A stretch of DNA of 64,000 nucleotides, taken from Lactobacillus iners DSM 13335 (GTDB lineage Bacteria > Bacillota > Bacilli > Lactobacillales > Lactobacillaceae). The number at the start of each line of letters is the position of its first letter. The stretch's first letter is position 1. This document shows, piece after piece, positions 41,124 to 49,880 of the stretch. Location of the stretch: positions 372,001-436,000 of the forward strand of contig NZ_GG700805.1 in NCBI RefSeq assembly GCF_000160875.1, written 5' to 3'. Both the position numbers and the translations under genes were made by a program. Below the pieces are notes generated by a model. The model searched no databases and was not told the DNA's origin. It saw only the letters and a program-made list of their open reading frames with translations.

Positions 41124-42095
41124 ATGGCTCTGGATAAGATAGATGAGCTAAATAAAGATGTTATAGTCATCCATCCTCAGCGTGTGATTAAGGATTATGC
41201 GGTTGGGGTTTATGCTCGTGTGAGCACAAATCGTAAAGAGCAGTTGGATAGTCTTGCTGTTCAGGTGTCTGGTCTTACTCGTCTTGCTGCTGCTCACATG
41301 ACTTGGTTTGTTGCTGATGTTTTTCTTGATGTTGCTTCCGCTAAGGTTGGATCTTCAAGAAACGAGTTTAATTGGATGATTGATGAGTGTGAGAAAGGTA
41401 ATCTTGATATTATTCTTACGAAAAGTGTGAGCCGTTTTGGTCGTGATACGAAAGAAGGATTAGAGGTTATTAGAAAGATTAAAGCTTGTGGCACGAGAAT
41501 TATTTTTGAGGCTGATAAGATTGATACGGAAACTGTCGATGATGAGCTTTTAATTAGCGTGGTTCAGGCTTGTAGTCAAGCAGAGAGTGATTGGCGTAGC
41601 GAGAATATTGTTTGGGGATTAAGGCGTAGAGCATAAGACGGCACGTCGGGTCTTTATATCAGAGTTTGTTATGGTTATAAGAAAGATAAGCATGGCATGC
41701 TGATTATTGATGAAGAGCAAGCGAAGGTAGTGAGAGCTATCTTTGATTGGTATCTGGAAGGTTTAAGCGTTGGTGGAATTATTGAAAGATTAAAAAGTAA
41801 AGGTGATAATTCTCCCAAAGGGAAAGACACTTGGAGTAAACGAGCCGTTGAGAGCACTTTGACTAGGCGTAAATATACAGGCGATGTGGCTATAGCTGAT
41901 TCAGGCGGTTCTGACAGGCAATATTTGTATTCGGCTCATCATGCAGGCATTATTTCTAAAGAGAAGTTTGAAGCTGTTGAGCTTGAGATGGCGGCTCGGA
42001 GTAATTTGGAAGTTGGAGAGGACGGAACGGTCAAACACAAGTCGAAGAAATATAGCTCGAAAACGAGTAGAAAGGAGAACTTAAATGAATTGTAG
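41124..42095 (+). pseudogene. Large serine recombinase, nonsense-mutated and 3'-truncated
   Basis: Residues 25-160 are the resolvase catalytic domain: GVYARVSTNRKEQ with nucleophile Ser34, ILTKSVSRFGRDT and later EADKIDTETVDDELL. A TAA at 41634-41636 interrupts it, yet the frame continues through the recombinase domain (EEQAKVVRAIFDWYLEG, WSKRAVESTLTRRKYTGD). The sequence breaks right after KKYSSK, before the zinc ribbon and coiled coil. Such enzymes integrate mobile elements. It may have catalysed insertion of this module; now it is dead unless the stop is read through. Confidence 0.88.
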
Positions 42096-42729
42096 AGGGC
42101 ATGACACAAGACAAAGAATTGTTAGAGATTATGAAATTCATCCTGAAGCACATATTAAGTTGTTAACAAATCAACAAAAACATAGTGATGCAGGAGCAAC
42201 CATTGAAGATGAATATTATGTATTTAGTGCCAAGCGTAAAGCTGATGGCAAGAAGAAAGTTATTCAGTGTGGCATGGGTGCGGCAAGATATTTTTTAGAG
42301 CTAATTAATCACAAAGGGTTACCTCTTTTTAATCCTATTATAGGTGATCCTAGTGTAAATAATAGAAAAGAATATGACAATATAGGGAATGGAAATTTAC
42401 AATCTGAAAAGTGGAATGAAACTGCAAAGCAACTTTATAATGCAATAATGTGGTTGATTATTTTATGGGATGCTAAGCCAGATACACCTTTATTTGATTT
42501 TAAAGACGAAGTAATCAAGTATAAAACATATGAGCCCTTTGAAAGCAAGATAAAAAGATTTAATACCACTATAAAGAATGGTGGCAAAGAGAAAACTCTG
42601 ACTGAGATAATTAATGGCTACAGAGCGGATAATGATATTAGAGATGGAATTTGCAACTTTGATATTCTGAAAAATAAAATTCGTGATATGAAAGACAAAC
42701 AAGGAAATACTATAGAATCTTACTTTTAA
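42085..42729 (+). CDS. Unknown protein, recombinase-slot cargo 1 (possible defence gene)
   Basis: 214 residues, no family recognised. Mixed alpha/beta composition, no signal peptide or membrane segment. The ATG lies inside the end of the broken recombinase frame, with AAAGGAG ahead. The first quarter (EDEYYVFSAKRKADGKKKVIQCGMG) looks like a beta-rich domain; the rest is helical and charged. It is followed by GAAAATAGCCTAATTGAGAT and an att relic, exactly like the gene at 46096, so both occupy one cargo slot. Confidence 0.6.
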   Translation: MNCRGHDTRQRIVRDYEIHPEAHIKLLTNQQKHSDAGATIEDEYYVFSAKRKADGKKKVIQCGMGAARYFLELINHKGLPLFNPIIGDPSVNNRKEYDNIGNGNLQSEKWNETAKQLYNAIMWLIILWDAKPDTPLFDFKDEVIKYKTYEPFESKIKRFNTTIKNGGKEKTLTEIINGYRADNDIRDGICNFDILKNKIRDMKDKQGNTIESYF

Positions 42730-42753
42730 TTATTGTGGAAATGGGATGTTCTA

Positions 42754-42921
42754 GAAAATAGCCTAATTGAGATTTACATAGCAGACTATGCAATATGGTT
42801 AAAACATCAGTAAAAACAGTACTAACAGTACTTTGTTGATGTGTTGGATATGCTATTGCTAATAGCCTAACAATCTCATGTTGAGAGTGTAGTATTGATG
42901 AGCATTCACTCGGATATGTGA
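42754..42921. repeat. Slot 3' flank with AATAGCCTAA repeats and att relic 3
   Basis: GAAAATAGCCTAATTGAGAT (42754-42773), a second AATAGCCTAA (42861-42870), then an att relic reading SHVESVVLMSIHSDM and stop (42877-42921). The same layout follows the gene at 46096. Confidence 0.75.
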
Positions 42922-43067
42922 ATTTTATGCAGAAGAAGATGTAGTGTATTGTATGGAGGAGAGAAGAAGTATATCAAAAGGATACACAAATCTATACTTT
43001 ATATTACTCATGTACTTAAAATAAAGGCTCTTAGAAAAATTAAAAATCGAATAAAAATAATCATTGT

Positions 43068-43097
43068 TCTAGCTAATCGAAAGGCTAGATTTTTTTT
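43068..43097 (+). terminator. Terminator-like hairpin
   Basis: CTAGC and GCTAG arms with a T8 run. No intact gene precedes it; 42922-43210 is otherwise featureless. Confidence 0.55.
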
Positions 43098-43210
43098 ATT
43101 TTAGGTATGTCATTTTTGATAAAAATGGTGTCAATAAAATCATTTTGGGGGTGTGTCTTGATATTGTTTGACTTGTTTGGCTTTACTTTTGGATACCGTA
43201 AGAAACACTG

Positions 43211-43708
43211 GATTTAAGGGTTAGACGTGACCATGTTCCATATGATATTTGAGAAAGGCAAGGATATATTCAGACAACAGAAGGGAATGTTGTTCACTAT
43301 GGATATATAGAAAGCTTTATCGAAAAGTTAGGAGAAAGATTTAACATTAGAGAAATTGCATTTGATAGATGGGGGGCTGTTCAAATGGTTCAAAACTTAG
43401 AAAATATGGGATTTACCGTTGTTCTATTTGGGCAAGGCTTTAAGGATATGTTACCACCAATGAAAGAACTCATGAAATTAACACTTGAACAAAAAATAGC
43501 TCATGGTGGAAATCCGGTTCTTAGATGGAATATGGATAACATATTTATTAAGACAGACTCTGCAGAAAATATCAAAGCCAATAAGGAAAAGTCCACAGAA
43601 AAGATTGATGGAGCTATCGCTACCATCATGGCACTTGATAGAGCAATAATATGTGGTAATGCCAATACTGAAAGTGTGTATGACAGTAGGGGTATTTTAC
43701 TTGTGTAA
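43211..43708 (+). pseudogene. Phage terminase large subunit, C-terminal relic
   Basis: In one frame: RRDHVPYDI, a TGA at 43250 where Trp is expected, GYIQTTEGNVVHYGYIE, IREIAFDRWGAVQMVQNL, HGGNPVLRWNMDN and KSTEKIDGAIATIMALDRA. These are the nuclease-domain blocks of HK97-type TerL. The ATPase half is missing. It is followed by a Fic gene and then by portal protein remains, so a phage head-gene region was captured. Confidence 0.85.
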
Positions 43709-43778
43709 AGATAAGAATTGCTTTTGTGCGTTGTTTTTTCTTTTATAACGTACAGAAGAAAGTGACAAGTATAAATAA

Positions 43779-43846
43779 TCGCCTAAGCTCTTAAAAATCG
43801 CCTAAAAATATGCTACAATTAGGCGAAAGGGAAAGGAGGTAGGCGA
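43779..43846 (+). promoter_or_regulatory. Promoter and repeated operator of fic
   Basis: TCGCCTAA occurs at 43779-43786 and 43798-43805 and inverted as TTAGGCGA at 43819-43826, with a partial copy (TAGGCGA) against the start codon. A -10-like TACAAT lies at 43814-43819. The repeats flank the likely -10 and the RBS (AAAGGAGG), which suits autorepression. Confidence 0.65.
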
Positions 43847-44890
43847 ATGAGGTTTTTTAATTATGAAAATCTAGCAAGAAGTAAGTGGGATAGTGAAATT
43901 ATAAATCTTCTTTCACAAATTCATGAGCACAAAGGAAAACAAGAACTTTTTTTGACACGCAAACCTGCTGTTTTAGATAAATTAGTAGAGATTGCTAAAA
44001 TTCAAAGCGTAGAGGATTCTAATAGAATAGAGGGAATTGTTACTACAGCAGTCAGAATAAAAGAGTTAATGAATCAAAAAACAACTCCTAGAAATAGGGA
44101 TGAAGAAGAAATTATTGGATATAGAGATGTACTAAATATGATTCATGAAAGTTATGAATATATTCCAATCAACAGTAACTATATTTTACAACTTCATAGA
44201 GACCTATTTAAATATAGTGAAAAAGAAATTGGTGGTAGATATAAAAATACGCAGAATTCTATTGTGGAAAAAGATAAAGAGGGTAATGCTATCGAAAGGT
44301 TTAAGCCATTATCTCCATATGAAACACCAGGTGCAATTGAGCAAATTTGTAATGAATTGAATATAGCATTTGACAAAAAAGACGTAGATTCGTTGCTTTT
44401 AATTTCGATTTTTATTCATGATTTTCTGTGTATTCATCCTTTCAGTGATGGAAATGGGAGAATGAGTCGTTTATTAACAACTCTCTTGCTATATAGACAA
44501 GGATATGTAATTGGGAAATACATCAGCTTAGAAAGTAAGATCGAAAAAAATAAAGACAGTTATTATATAGCTCTAGAAAAAAGCGGGATAGGTTGGCATG
44601 AAAATAAAGAAAATCCTGTGCCATTTATAAAATATATTCTTAGAACCATATTAGCTGCTTATATTGATTTTGAAGAAAGGGTTGATTATGTAGACGAAAA
44701 AGTTCCTACAATCGATCTTGTGAAAAATGCCATTGATAGCAAGCTAGGTAAATTTACTAAAAGTGATATGATGGAATTAGTTCCGAGTGTAGGAAAAGCT
44801 ACAATTGAAAATAAACTTAAGAAATTGACTGAGGAAGGGTATATTGAAAGATATGGTAAAGGAAGAGCGACCTTTTATGTAAAAAAGTAA
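43847..44890 (+). CDS. Fic-family protein with C-terminal winged helix
   Basis: 347 residues. HPFSDGNGRMSR at 197-208 is the complete Fic motif for AMP transfer, its His being catalytic. DSNRIEG at 57-63 is an (S/T)xxxE(G/N)-type inhibitory helix in front of the core (class II, self-inhibited). Residues 290-347 (TKSDMMELVPSVGKATIENK, EEGYIERYGKGR) form a winged helix. Such Fic-wHTH proteins probably regulate their own operon. It lies between terminase and portal relics and is fully intact. Confidence 0.9.
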   Translation: MRFFNYENLARSKWDSEIINLLSQIHEHKGKQELFLTRKPAVLDKLVEIAKIQSVEDSNRIEGIVTTAVRIKELMNQKTTPRNRDEEEIIGYRDVLNMIHESYEYIPINSNYILQLHRDLFKYSEKEIGGRYKNTQNSIVEKDKEGNAIERFKPLSPYETPGAIEQICNELNIAFDKKDVDSLLLISIFIHDFLCIHPFSDGNGRMSRLLTTLLLYRQGYVIGKYISLESKIEKNKDSYYIALEKSGIGWHENKENPVPFIKYILRTILAAYIDFEERVDYVDEKVPTIDLVKNAIDSKLGKFTKSDMMELVPSVGKATIENKLKKLTEEGYIERYGKGRATFYVKK

Positions 44891-45419
44891 GAAATCACTA
44901 AAAATAGAACAAACGGAAGTGCATATAGTTTTCTGATGGGTAGCTCATCTTCCGAAAGAAGAGTAAATGAACGCTCGGCTATGCAGATGACAGCAGTATA
45001 TAGCTGTGTTCGAATACTCTCTGAAGAAGTGGCAAGCTTGCTACTTCATGTTTATGAAAGAACAGAGATTGGAACAGTTAAGACCATAGAACATCCCTTA
45101 TACAAGGTGCTATATGATGAATCAAATCTTTAGAGAAACCATGATGACACATTTACTTCTTTGGTGTAATGCCTATGTTCAGATTATCAGAAATGGTAAG
45201 GGTGAAGTCCTAGGACTCTATCCACTTATGCCAGATAGGATGAAAGTAGATAGAGATGATAAGGGTCAAATCTACTATGAATACTTTGTCAGCGATTCCG
45301 ATGAAGGAACAGAAAAACAAGGAAGAGTAAAGCTAAATGAGTTAGATGTTCTTCATATTCCTGGACTTGGATTTGATGGACTTGTTGGCTATTCACCTCA
45401 AGTTGCTGCTAGACACTGA
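44891..45419 (+). pseudogene. Phage portal protein relic
   Basis: Right after the fic stop the frame reads SSSSERRVNERSAMQMTAVY, SCVRILSEEVASLLLHVYER and HPLYKVLYDESN, then shifts frame with loss of some bases and continues as IFRETMMTHLLLWCNAYVQI and HIPGLGFDGLVGYSP before stopping. These are HK97-type portal blocks from the N-terminal half. It belonged to the same phage module as the TerL relic. Confidence 0.85.
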
Positions 45420-45442
45420 TTTGTTATATATGGATTAAATAA

Positions 45443-45471
45443 TTTAACGATAACTTCTACATATCGTTAAA
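45443..45471. repeat. Module-end hairpin H1
   Basis: TTTAACGATA (45443-45452) and TATCGTTAAA (45462-45471). Same core as the hairpins at 47935, 49824, 54869, 56394 and 58095. Confidence 0.7.
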
Positions 45472-45535
45472 AGGTTTATAGATATGTTTCCATATACAGA
45501 CAAGTCTACCTCACATACTTAGTGTTCAATCAATC

Positions 45536-45619
45536 CATACAGAGAGCGTGGTTCTGTTGACTAAAACACATAATGATAGTGTGAAAAAGTCTAAAAATAA
45601 GGTTCTTTTGAGATTTTAA
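45536..45619 (+). repeat. rlmD 3'-end-like relic att site 4
   Basis: Reads HTESVVLLTKTHNDSV and on to a stop at 45617; a different C-terminal tail from the other copies, so probably brought by an element from another host. 45620-45833 otherwise holds nothing recognisable. Confidence 0.65.
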
Positions 45620-45833
45620 AATTAAAAATTAGACTGCAAAATTTGTCTGAAAAAATGTATAAAGCCTTGGTATTTTTACAGTTGGATAGACAAAACTATT
45701 GAGATTGGGTCGATTATACAGAAGTGTTTACTTGTGATTTATGAAAAAGAGAGAGTAGAAATAGGCTAATAATCATTTAAGGATATATTGAATTATATTA
45801 GGCTATTTCAGAAAGTAGAGGTGTTTATGCCTG

Positions 45834-46085
45834 GCAGCTTGGGGTTTTATAGAAGAAATACTGAGTAATGAAAAGTACATAGGTATTTTGGTTGTTAATG
45901 CAGGTGGCAAAGAAGGTCAGATTTATAAATTGAACAATTTTCATCCGGCAATCATTTCAAAAGAAATGTTCGATGCTGTTCAGGAAGAAAAACATAAACG
46001 CAGCAATGTAGTCGTTGATGATAATGGAATACACAGAAATACTACTAAGTATAGTTCGAAGAATAAAAACCGTATTTTAACATAA
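45834..46085 (+). pseudogene. Serine recombinase fragment (recombinase domain end)
   Basis: AAWGFIEEILSNEKYIG, then NNFHPAIISKEMFDAVQEEK and NTTKYSSK, followed by a stop. It lacks the catalytic domain and breaks at the same KYSSK point as the recombinase at 41124, ten bases before the next gene. Confidence 0.82.
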
Positions 46086-46095
46086 AATAGGAGGT

Positions 46096-46848
46096 TTGAA
46101 GATGTCAAATTATGCATATAGAGATATAGAAAGAAAAATAGTACTATATTCAAGTCAAGCTATAAAAGAGGATAGAAATGAGACTTTTTATTGCCCCAAT
46201 CCGAAATGCAAAGCTAAACTTTACATTTGTGCTATAGAAGGGAGTAAAAGTGCTTATTTTAGAGCAACAAAACCAATGTATAAACATATCTTGAATTGTC
46301 CATTTGGAACTAGTAGTTCGGAATTCGATAAAAATAAATTCGATGAGTCAGAATTTGTTTTTAATAATGCAATTGATGGTCTTCTAGTTGTAACAGGAAA
46401 TCCTAAAAAAGAAAAGAAAATTGATGGACATAGCATTGGAGAGCCGAGAGCACATCCACTAAGGACAATAAAGCAAATTTATTCTATGTGTAAGAGTATG
46501 CCAGCAAATTTGAAATATGGTGATAAAGAAATAGGAGAAATGTTATTGGATGATAGAAGTGAATATAGATATCCGAGGGGCTGCTTTGGCAAGAAGATAA
46601 TTGAGGCAGCTGTTAAAGGAAAGTTATATGATAACAAAAAGAAAGAAATATATTTAGTCGCTCCCATGTATAGCCAAAAATATTCTTTTATATTATCATT
46701 TTTTGATGAAATCACATATAAAACTATTCGTTCTGAGATATATAATAACAGAGATAAGATTATAGTTGTTGCTGGAGAATGGAAATCGTCAGGTATATAT
46801 AATATCACACGTATATATGGAAGAAAGCAAGTTGCTATTGGAAAATAG
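46096..46848 (+). CDS. Unknown protein with CoiA-like zinc ribbon, recombinase-slot cargo 2
   Basis: 250 residues. Residues 1-75 contain FYCPNPKCKAKL and, further on, YKHILNCPFG, a Cys/His set like the N-terminal zinc ribbon of CoiA-type proteins. The remainder is unrecognised; it ends in a mixed alpha/beta region (IIVVAGEWKSSGIYNITRIY). AGGAGG precedes the ATG. Its stop lies inside the conserved flank GAAAATAGCCTAATCGAGAT. Position and flanks match the gene at 42085, though the two proteins are unrelated by eye. A defence role is inference. Confidence 0.6.
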   Translation: MKMSNYAYRDIERKIVLYSSQAIKEDRNETFYCPNPKCKAKLYICAIEGSKSAYFRATKPMYKHILNCPFGTSSSEFDKNKFDESEFVFNNAIDGLLVVTGNPKKEKKIDGHSIGEPRAHPLRTIKQIYSMCKSMPANLKYGDKEIGEMLLDDRSEYRYPRGCFGKKIIEAAVKGKLYDNKKKEIYLVAPMYSQKYSFILSFFDEITYKTIRSEIYNNRDKIIVVAGEWKSSGIYNITRIYGRKQVAIGK

Positions 46849-47130
46849 CCTAATCGAGATAAATATGGAAATTCAAGAAAATGCTGAAAAATTAACTTAT
46901 CAAGTCAGTTGGAAATAGCCTAAAAATCTCACGTTGAGATTGTCGTATTGATTTCTAGGGCAGATTAGGTGGGTGCAAATTTGCCTTTGTGAGCGAGGGT
47001 TATCTTTAAAAGGTTTAGCTTGTGGCGGCTTTAGGCTGGGTTCTCGCGTTTTTTGGGTTGCTGTTTGAGGAAACATGTCTACGCTCTGGGGTCGAGTGCA
47101 CAGGATGTTAACGTTAAAAGGTGCACCCAC
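46841..47130. repeat. Slot 3' flank and module-end block R3 (att relic 5)
   Basis: GAAAATAGCCTAATCGAGAT (46841-46860), AATAGCCTAA (46914-46923), att relic SHVEIVVLISRAD and stop (46927-46968), then GGTGGGTGCAAATTTGCC, CTTTAGGCTGGGTTCTCGCG, GAGGAAACATGTC and GTGCACAGGATGTTAACG. It ends at GTGCACCCAC, where a recombinase fragment begins. Confidence 0.8.
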
Positions 47131-47131
47131 C

Positions 47132-47275
47132 TTGGCTAAGGTCGGTTCATCAATATCTAAGTTTAATCGCATGATTGAAGAGTGTGAAAAAGGTAATCTT
47201 GATATTATTCTTACTAAAAGTGTGAGCTGTTTTGGTCGGGATACGATAGTTCGAAAAAGTAGTAATAAGACTTGA
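47132..47275 (+). pseudogene. Serine recombinase fragment (catalytic domain piece)
   Basis: LAKVGSS, then FNRMIEECEKGNLDIILTKS and CFGRDT; nearly the same as residues 70-112 of the recombinase at 41124, then loses similarity. It is fused directly to block R3, so an internal deletion joined the element end to mid-recombinase. Confidence 0.8.
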
Positions 47276-47322
47276 TATAACTCAAGTTAAGAAGGGTAAA
47301 ACAAGAGACGCATAATTCGTTT

Positions 47323-47811
47323 ATGGACAGTTATGTTTTAGAATTTATCGATGCTCCCGAGCTTGGGAATGAAAGAGAATTTCAGAAGTCAATTCTAGAG
47401 AATTTGAAGAACTTTATTTTAGAGATTGGTAAAGATTTTTCTTTTATAGGTAATGAGTATAGGGTACAGGTTGGCAATCATGATTACTATATAGATTTGC
47501 TATTCTATCATAGGGGATTATCCTGTTTAGTTGCATTTGAATTAAAAATTGGAGAGTTTAAACCGGAATATATCGGAAAAATGAACCTCTATTTAGAAGC
47601 ACTGGATAGAGAAGTAAAGAAACAAACTGAAAATCCAAGCGTAGGAGTAATCCTTTGTGCTTCAAAAGATGATGAGGTAGTAGAATTTGCATTAAGTAGA
47701 AGTCTTTCGCCTACAATGGTATCTGAGTATACATTAAAACTGATAGATAAGAATTTGTTGCAACGAAAATTAAAGGAATATATAGATATTGCAGGAGAAA
47801 CAAACGAATAA
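47323..47811 (+). CDS. YhcG/DUF1016 C-terminal nuclease domain, stand-alone
   Basis: 162 residues. YYIDLLFYHRGLSCLVAFEL followed by KIGEFKPEYIGKMNLYLEAL is the PD-(D/E)XK core of the YhcG family (Asp, then Glu-x-Lys). Full YhcG proteins have about 350 residues with an N-terminal DUF1016_N domain; that domain is missing. The ATG starts exactly at the domain boundary. It may be a truncated relic or a functional small nuclease. No good RBS is visible, which favours a relic. Confidence 0.7.
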   Translation: MDSYVLEFIDAPELGNEREFQKSILENLKNFILEIGKDFSFIGNEYRVQVGNHDYYIDLLFYHRGLSCLVAFELKIGEFKPEYIGKMNLYLEALDREVKKQTENPSVGVILCASKDDEVVEFALSRSLSPTMVSEYTLKLIDKNLLQRKLKEYIDIAGETNE

Positions 47812-48161
47812 AATTTAATAATTATAATGCGTAAAAGGTTATTAGAGTAAAATCTAACCGCCTTTTTGTATTCTGAAACTGTTTGTTTTCTGCTAGTGGA
47901 TTTGAAGCATTTATGATTTGTTAATAAATGGCAAACCTTTTAACGATAGCTTGCTTCGATCGTTAAAAGGTGCACACAATACCCATCAGTTTAGCTTCAC
48001 ACACTTTTAGCCTACAATTCGGATAAAAGGTGTAACAATTATAAATTCTAATACGTTTTTATATTACTTTAAATTAAATAATAAATGGTCTTCATCTATA
48101 ATAAATACAAAGAATAAATTCTAAAAATGGCACAGAATTCGGTGTATAAGGAGAATACTAA
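47812..48161. other. Intergenic stretch with module-end hairpin
   Basis: Holds hairpin H2 (separate entry) followed by a TGCACACAATACCCATCAG remnant of the post-hairpin spacer. No att relic follows. From 48000 on it is AT-rich leader for the next gene with no clear promoter. Confidence 0.6.
47935..47971. repeat. Module-end hairpin H2
   Basis: ACCTTTTAACGAT (47935-47947) and its exact complement (47959-47971), an 11-nt loop. Confidence 0.75.
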
Positions 48162-49103
48162 ATGTTATCACTCAGAAAAAAATATAAAATATTAATTGAC
48201 TACTCTGATTTTAATATTCATGACGCAAAAAGATACTTTAACGGAATGACAGAACTAGAATTTACTGGTAAGGAATTATATGAATCGGTTATTACCTGTG
48301 GTATGCCATATGTTCTTCCTACTGAAAAAATTCTTATATCAAGGATAGAAGAAATTATGTACAAATTTTATTTATTAAATACTGCTTTAGAAGTAGATTC
48401 TCATAGATATCTGATTTTTTCTAAAAAAATGCACTATTTAGATTCCACAGAATGTGCATATTTAAATTATTATATTGGAATGTTCATTACTAAGCTAGTA
48501 AGTAGTAAAATTTTTGGATTTGATTATTTGGTTCATTTGAATATCGTAAAAAGATATATGAGCGTAAAATTTAATTCCCCCAAACGACCGGATTTAATTG
48601 CTTTTAATAAATACGTAAATATTTATTCAATTTTTGAAGCAAAAGGTAGAACCAGATTAGACAATAGAACGCTGATAAAAGCAAAGAAGCAAGTGCAAGC
48701 TATAAAATATGTTAATGGGGCAAAACCATCAAATGGAATCGTAAGTGCAGTAGTACATGATAATAAGAGTATGGTTAAATGTTATTTGAGGGATCCTGAA
48801 CCCAAAGGAAGTGAGACACTTAATATTCCAAAGTCTCTCCTTATTTGGCTATATTATGAACCAATATATTTACTGTTTAAAGAAGAAAAAAATATTGAGA
48901 AATGTGCTAATTGTATGAATGTTCCAATACGTATTAATGATAATGAGACACTGACAATAAGCATGAACACAAAATTATATCAGCTTTTGCGTGAATATGA
49001 AGAATCAAATATACGTAATTGTTATAAGCATATCGATGAGAATTTCGACGAAAAATTTCTTGAAGACTTCTCCAAAATTTCTGAACCACTAAAAATGGAA
49101 TAA
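48162..49103 (+). CDS. Putative PD-(D/E)XK-fold protein (defence candidate)
   Basis: 313 residues. KRPDLIAF with Asp144 and IFEAKGR with Glu159 and Lys161 are spaced like a PD-(D/E)XK nuclease core, placed mid-protein. The N-terminal 120 residues are helical. A pair of cysteines (KCANCMNVP, about 247-250) and basic residues follow. AAGGAG lies nine bases ahead of the ATG. I recognise no named family. Its setting among nuclease and TA genes suggests genome defence, by inference. Confidence 0.62.
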   Translation: MLSLRKKYKILIDYSDFNIHDAKRYFNGMTELEFTGKELYESVITCGMPYVLPTEKILISRIEEIMYKFYLLNTALEVDSHRYLIFSKKMHYLDSTECAYLNYYIGMFITKLVSSKIFGFDYLVHLNIVKRYMSVKFNSPKRPDLIAFNKYVNIYSIFEAKGRTRLDNRTLIKAKKQVQAIKYVNGAKPSNGIVSAVVHDNKSMVKCYLRDPEPKGSETLNIPKSLLIWLYYEPIYLLFKEEKNIEKCANCMNVPIRINDNETLTISMNTKLYQLLREYEESNIRNCYKHIDENFDEKFLEDFSKISEPLKME

Positions 49104-49182
49104 TAAGTCAAAAAATTTGTAAAGTTAAGTTGGTGAATATTACGTGTTATAGACAAAAGGATAAACACTGTTAATATCTCAG

Positions 49183-49413
49183 TCAGCTAACTGATACATT
49201 AACGCTCACAACATCGTTAGAACATCGTGGCTTCCAGCCAACAAGCGTATATCTCATAGGCATAGTGCTGAGAGAGCGTATGGTTTTTCTAATGTGGTTG
49301 ACTTGTTTTTCCGCCGTTTTAGGAACTTGCAAAGTAAAACGAATATACTTGTATAATTCGCTGAGATCAAGGGACGCTTGCGGAGAATAAATGACGCTAT
49401 AGGTTGTGCTCAT
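49183..49413 (-). pseudogene. RelE-family toxin A, decayed copy
   Basis: Begins MSTTYSVIYSPQASLDLSEL and tracks the intact toxin at 59395 up to MPMRYTLVGW, then changes reading and stops. About 76 codons against 108. The C-terminal half with the active-site strands is lost. Confidence 0.85.
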
Positions 49414-49724
49414 ACGCCATATTCCTTAGCGAAGAATTGGTCTACTTCATCCGCACTGTATTGTTTTCCAGTCGAAAGTGAGTCGATGCCTTTTTGTAAT
49501 TCTTTACCTAACTAATCTCTTGTTAAGTTGCCTAAACCAAGCGGTTTTTCTTGCTTATTAGTTGGCAATCGGAGTTCAAATGGCATGCCTTTTTGTAAAA
49601 CAATCTGGCTGTAAAGCATTTGAATCGCAGAAGACGGTGTTATGCCAAGCTGGTTCAAAATGTTTTCAGCATTTTCTTTAAGGGTGGTGTCGATTCGCAC
49701 ATATATAACATTGGTATTTGCCAT
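49410..49724 (-). pseudogene. RelB/DinJ-family antitoxin A, nonsense copy
   Basis: MANTNVIYVRIDTTLKENAE and ITPSSAIQMLYSQIV are the ribbon-helix-helix region. A TAG after NLTRD replaces the Glu of the intact copy at 59718, and the frame then continues to the natural end EVDQFFAKEYGV. RBS AAGGAG is intact. The toxin partner is also broken. Confidence 0.85.
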
Positions 49725-49823
49725 GATATTCACACTCCTTTTTGTCTGCATTTTACAATTGGCAGCAAGCAATGCAAGCAGATGAAAGCAATATATTTAT
49801 TTCAGTGAGATAATCCATCTTAA

Positions 49824-49859
49824 ACTTTTTAACGATAGAAAAAGCTATCGTTAAAAAGT
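49824..49859. repeat. Module-end hairpin H3
   Basis: ACTTTTTAACGATAG and CTATCGTTAAAAAGT, perfect 15-bp stem, 6-nt loop. Confidence 0.78.
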
Positions 49860-49880
49860 GTAGCTATGCTTGGGGTTCTC

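Noticed and set aside
47323..47811. Complete YhcG-type nuclease
   Set aside because: The N-terminal DUF1016_N domain is missing and sequence before the ATG is recombinase-derived.
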